This document shows positions 61,195-64,000 of a stretch of 64,000 nt of DNA, piece after piece. The stretch comes from Streptomyces sp. P3. GTDB taxonomy: Bacteria > Actinomycetota > Actinomycetes > Streptomycetales > Streptomycetaceae. Below the pieces are notes generated by a model, which made no database searches, was not told where the DNA came from, and was given only the letters and a program-made list of their open reading frames with translations. Location: NCBI RefSeq assembly GCF_003032475.1, contig NZ_CP028369.1, positions 4,836,001 to 4,900,000 of the forward strand. The letters are read 5' to 3'. Within the stretch, counting starts at the first letter, position 1. Every line of letters begins with the position of its first letter. Made by a program: the position numbers and the translations under genes.

Positions 61195-61494
61195 GGTTGC
61201 AGCATGACGAGCGCTACGGCCCTGCTCGTACAGTCGTGCGCTGGACGTGGCGTGGCGGGACCCCGCTCGGTGGGTTCCCGCTCGCGCGGGTGCGCCGCCG
61301 GTCCCCGTCGTGCCGAGAGGCTGCGACGAAGGAGTCGGCGCGTGCTCGACCGAGGCAGCCTGTCGGCCGTCACCTTGGCGGTGTTCGGTGTTCGGTGTCC
61401 GGACGGCGGTCGGGCTCGTGTTCTACTTCCCTTACGGCCCACCGCCGCTCCCGACTCGCGACCTCCGCGCCATCCGAGAAGTGAACGACCCACT

Positions 61495-61947
61495 GTGCTG
61501 AACGATCTCGACGAACGCATCGTGCACGCCCTCGCCGAGGACGCCCGCCGCTCCTTCGCGGACATCGGGCAGCTGGTCGGCCTGTCCGCGCCCGCCGTGA
61601 AACGGCGCGTGGACCGGCTGCGGGCCACCGGCGCCATCACCGGCTTCACGGTGCGGGTCGACCCCGCGGCCCTCGGCTGGGAGACCGAGGGGTTCGTCGA
61701 GATCTACTGCCGCCGCAACACCTCCCCGGAGACCATCCAGCGCGGGCTCGAGCGCTACCAGGAGGTCGTCGCCGCCTCCACCGTCACCGGTGAGGCGGAC
61801 GCGGTGGCCCAGGTCTTCGCCGCCGACATGCGCCATTTCGAGCGCGTGCTGGAGCGCATCGCGGGCGAGCCGTTCGTGGAGCGGACGAAGTCCGTGCTGG
61901 TGCTCTCCCCGCTGCTGCGCCGCTTCTCCGCGGGATCGCCGACCTGA
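61495..61947 (+). CDS. Lrp/AsnC-family transcriptional regulator
   Basis: The 150-aa protein has an N-terminal HTH (LNDLDERIVHALAEDARRSFADIGQLVGLS...VKRRVDRL) and an AsnC-type ligand domain with a RAM fold (VTGEADAVAQVFAADM). GTG 61495 is chosen because it precedes the conserved LNDLDERI; the frame is open upstream without similarity. The effector is unknown. Confidence 0.88.
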   Translation: MLNDLDERIVHALAEDARRSFADIGQLVGLSAPAVKRRVDRLRATGAITGFTVRVDPAALGWETEGFVEIYCRRNTSPETIQRGLERYQEVVAASTVTGEADAVAQVFAADMRHFERVLERIAGEPFVERTKSVLVLSPLLRRFSAGSPT

Positions 61948-61968
61948 GGGACCTGCGCCCCGCCGGGC

Positions 61969-62020
61969 GGCGGCCCGCGCCCCGGCGGCCCGCGCCCTGG
62001 TCCGCGGCGGTCCGCGCCCC
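61969..62020. repeat. Three copies of a 15-bp GC repeat
   Basis: GGCGGCCCGCGCCCC (61969-61983), GGCGGCCCGCGCCCT (61984-61998) and GGCGGTCCGCGCCCC (62006-62020), between the convergent Lrp and GntR genes. Confidence 0.6.
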
Positions 62021-62094
62021 GCTCCGCGCAGACCTGCGACACGCCCCACGGCGACCTGAGGCATCGGTCCGCGGCGACGTGCGCAGGTCCGGGT

Positions 62095-62835
62095 CTACTC
62101 GGCGGTCTTACGGGCCAGCGCGTTGTTCCCGATCGAGTTGCGCACGCTGAAGCTGACGGCGTCCGGGCGGTAGCGGTCGTCCGACCACTCCACCGGTCGG
62201 CCCTCGCGGGTCGTCGTGACCCGGCGGACCCGCAGCAGGGGGCTCGTGCGGCGGACGCCCAGGAGGCCGGCGTCCCGGGCGCCCGCCGCCACCGCGTCGA
62301 TGACGTGCTCGCCGTAGGCGAAGACCAGGCCGATGTCGTCGAGGAGGCGCTGGGTCACCGACGGGCAGTCGGCTTCGATCGTCTCGACGGCCGGGGAGAT
62401 CCAGTCCGCGTACACGGTCCGCTCCACGAGCACCGGCTCGCCGTCCAGGCCGCGCAGCCGCAGGACGCGCAACACGGGCGTGCCGGCGCGCAGCTGGAGA
62501 TGCACGGCGTCCTCGGCGGTGGCCGGGCGGTACTCCTGCGCGACCACCCGGCCGCTCGCCTCGCGGCCCATCGCGCGCGCCCACTGGGCGAAGCTGCGCA
62601 GCTCGGCGAAGCTCTGGCTGCGGCGGCTGGCCAGGACCACCCGGCGGGCGCCCTGGCGGGAGCCGATGAGTCCCTCGGCGGTCAGCGCCGCCACGGCCTG
62701 GCGGACCGTACCGCGGGAGACGCCGTACTGCGCGGCGAGGTCGGTTTCGGCGGGCAGCCGTGCGCCGACCGCGTACTCTCCGCGGTCGATCGCCCGGCGC
62801 AGCTCGTCGGTGATCTCCTCGTGTCGCGCGGCCAT
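62095..62835 (-). CDS. GntR-family regulator, HutC/UTRA type
   Basis: The 246-aa protein has an N-terminal winged HTH (ELRRAIDRGEYAVGARLPAETDLAAQYGVSRGTVRQAVAAL, about 9-60) and a UTRA ligand domain. ATG 62835 has GAGGGGAA upstream; the open frame continues to 62934 without similarity. It is divergent from an ABC substrate-binding lipoprotein, so it probably controls that uptake system. PhnF-like regulators of this type often pair with phosphonate-type transporters; that link is inference. Confidence 0.88.
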   Translation of the reverse strand: MAARHEEITDELRRAIDRGEYAVGARLPAETDLAAQYGVSRGTVRQAVAALTAEGLIGSRQGARRVVLASRRSQSFAELRSFAQWARAMGREASGRVVAQEYRPATAEDAVHLQLRAGTPVLRVLRLRGLDGEPVLVERTVYADWISPAVETIEADCPSVTQRLLDDIGLVFAYGEHVIDAVAAGARDAGLLGVRRTSPLLRVRRVTTTREGRPVEWSDDRYRPDAVSFSVRNSIGNNALARKTAE

Positions 62836-62855
62836 GCTTCCCCTCTGCGTCGACA

Positions 62856-62867
62856 GCTGTACACAGC
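62856..62867 (-). promoter_or_regulatory. Inverted repeat near the GntR-gene start
   Basis: GCTGT-AC-ACAGC, 20 bp before the gntR-type ATG and just downstream of a minus-strand TAGGCT (62879-62874). Possible autoregulatory site. Confidence 0.4.
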
Positions 62868-62987
62868 CTGACCAGCCTAGTCGACCTGCCGCACTGCTCG
62901 GCGGCAGCCGCAACTGTCCGTGAAATCTGGGCACAGGGTTTCGCCGGTGTTTACCGAGGGGACATCAGCGGCGTGCGTACTGAGGCC

Positions 62988-63005
62988 AACTTGTTCAGAC
63001 AAGTT
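62988..63005. promoter_or_regulatory. GntR/HutC-type operator upstream of the ABC lipoprotein gene
   Basis: AACTTGT-TCAG-ACAAGTT, a perfect 7-bp inverted repeat with the TTGT-N4-ACAA core seen in HutC-type GntR sites, in the divergent region 52 bp before the lipoprotein start. Confidence 0.55.
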
Positions 63006-63056
63006 CGTCTCATCTCGCCCTGTCTCCTGCATTCTCGCGCGTCCCCTGGAGAAGCC

Positions 63057-64000
63057 GTGACCGTGCCCCTGCCGAGAACCGCCGTCCGTGGTGGTGCCCT
63101 TGCCGCCGTCGCCGCACTCGCCCTGAGCGCCTGTGGCGCCGCCCCCGACACCACCTCCACCACCGCCGACGGCAAGAACGCCGCCACCGCCACCTCCGCC
63201 GCCGACTTCGGCGGACTCGACGCGCTGGTGAAGGCGGCGAAGAAGGAGGGCACGCTGAACGCCATCGCGCTGCCCCGCGACTGGGCCAACTACGGCGCCC
63301 TCATGGACGGCTTCCAGAAGAAGTACGGCATCAAGGTCGCGGTCGAGAACCCGGACGGCGCGAGCCAGGACGAGATCAACGCCGTCACCTCGCGCAAGGG
63401 CCAGGACCGCGCCCCGGACGTCCTCGACCTCGGCAGCTCCTTCGCCCTGAGCGCCGCCCAGCAGGGGCTGCTCGCCCCCTACAAGGTGGCCTCCTTCGCG
63501 GACATCCCCGAGGGCCAGAAGGACGCGCAGGCCCGCTGGTACAACGACTACGGCGGCTACATCTCCATCGGCTGCGACGCCAAGCGGGTCAAGGCCTGCC
63601 CGACCACCTTCGCGGACCTCCTCAAGCCGCAGTACAAGGGCCAGGTCGCCCTCAACGGCAACCCCACCAAGTCCGGCTCCGCGTTCGGCGGCGTCTACGC
63701 GGCGGCCCTCGCGAGCGGCGGCTCCTTCGACGACATCCAGCCCGGCCTCGACTTCTTCGCCAAGCTGAAGAAGAACGGCAACTACACGCCCGTCGAGTCG
63801 ACCCCGGCCACCGTCGAGAAGGGCGAGACGCCCATCAGCATCGACTGGGACTACCTCAACGCCGGGTACGCCGACGAGTTCACGTCCAAGGGCGTCGACT
63901 GGAAGGTGTCCGTGCCGAGCGACGGCCGGTTCTCCCAGTACTACTCCCAGGCGATCAACAAGGATGCCCCGCACCCGGCGACGGCACGTCTGTGGCAGGA
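63057..64000 (+). CDS. ABC transporter substrate-binding lipoprotein (partial, runs off the end)
   Basis: Starts at GTG 63057 (GGAGA upstream). A signal peptide with lipobox LSAC (Cys26) is followed by a Thr/Ala-rich linker and a family 1 / Fe3+-spermidine-type binding domain (LVKAAKKEGTLNAIALPRDWANY, DVLDLGSSFALSAAQQGL, NPTKSGSAFGG). About 314 codons are in the window; the 3' end and any permease and ATPase genes lie beyond. The ligand is unknown. Confidence 0.88.
   Translation, partial: MTVPLPRTAVRGGALAAVAALALSACGAAPDTTSTTADGKNAATATSAADFGGLDALVKAAKKEGTLNAIALPRDWANYGALMDGFQKKYGIKVAVENPDGASQDEINAVTSRKGQDRAPDVLDLGSSFALSAAQQGLLAPYKVASFADIPEGQKDAQARWYNDYGGYISIGCDAKRVKACPTTFADLLKPQYKGQVALNGNPTKSGSAFGGVYAAALASGGSFDDIQPGLDFFAKLKKNGNYTPVESTPATVEKGETPISIDWDYLNAGYADEFTSKGVDWKVSVPSDGRFSQYYSQAINKDAPHPATARLWQ

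Larger units (their letters stand above)
61018..61494. other. Long intergenic region upstream of the Lrp/AsnC gene
   Basis: About 480 bp without a supported gene. It contains a repeat-like hairpin (61071-61103) and an inverted repeat (61177-61194), both listed separately. No convincing promoter hexamers. Confidence 0.5.

Overview
This 64 kb window is a stretch of Streptomyces core chromosome. Three things point to that: very high GC with strong third-position bias, many GTG and some TTG starts, and genes restricted to or typical of streptomycetes (bldD, the streptomycete integration host factor sIHF, a degenerate PriA, the PGKGP-loop EF-P). From memory, the gene order follows the S. coelicolor relA-bldD-sIHF neighbourhood. 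Nearly all genes are housekeeping genes on the + strand. I see no CRISPR array, prophage, tRNA or rRNA.

Layout. 0-2.5 kb: tail of a YebC-family gene, then ruvC-ruvA-ruvB (Holliday junction processing). 2.6-9.4 kb: yajC-secD-secF (Sec translocon accessory proteins), apt and relA (purine salvage and (p)ppGpp). 9.5-11.7 kb: two leftward genes, a DUF349 protein and a membrane-anchored cyclophilin. 11.9-13.9 kb: an MBL-fold hydrolase and hisS. 13.9-15.06 kb: an intact IS630-type element sitting exactly in the hisS stop codon. 15.4-22.6 kb: VKOR-family protein, rarA, rpsD with a structured leader, two small membrane-associated genes, alaS and ruvX. 22.7-28.5 kb: mltG and aroE-aroC-aroK-aroB. 28.7-31.9 kb: a proline-rich P-loop protein, an M24 peptidase homologue with altered metal ligands, efp and nusB. 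32.1-32.6 kb: bldD, leftward. 32.8-42.8 kb: the pyrimidine operon pyrR-pyrB-pyrC-(unknown)-carA-carB, then pyrD-pyrF, with a PyrR-binding loop in the leader. 43.1-51.7 kb: sIHF, gmk, rpoZ, coaBC, metK, priA, a leftward HTH gene and fmt. 51.9-57.9 kb: rsmB, then a leftward argG and MMPL transporter pair, then rpe. 58-64 kb: SorC-type regulator, barstar homologue, GuaB1-type GMP reductase, Lrp/AsnC regulator, a leftward GntR regulator and the start of a divergent ABC lipoprotein.

Many genes are translationally coupled by 1-8 bp overlaps (ruvC/ruvA, secF/apt, alaS/ruvX, aroC/aroK/aroB, pyrC/unknown/carA/carB, pyrD/pyrF). Several others (rarA, the M24 homologue, argG, probably priA, gmk and rpe) have a -10-like hexamer 6-7 nt before the start codon and no Shine-Dalgarno, the arrangement expected of leaderless mRNAs. 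Regulation readable from sequence includes a BldD operator over the bldD promoter, a PyrR-binding loop that hides the pyrR ribosome binding site, ARG boxes over an argG promoter that lies inside the end of the upstream transporter gene, and a GntR-type inverted repeat in front of the last gene.

I did not find a wholly new multi-gene system. The most notable local novelties are the stop-codon-neutral IS insertion, the altered M24 metal site, and the argG/MMPL pair with its embedded leaderless ArgR-type promoter.
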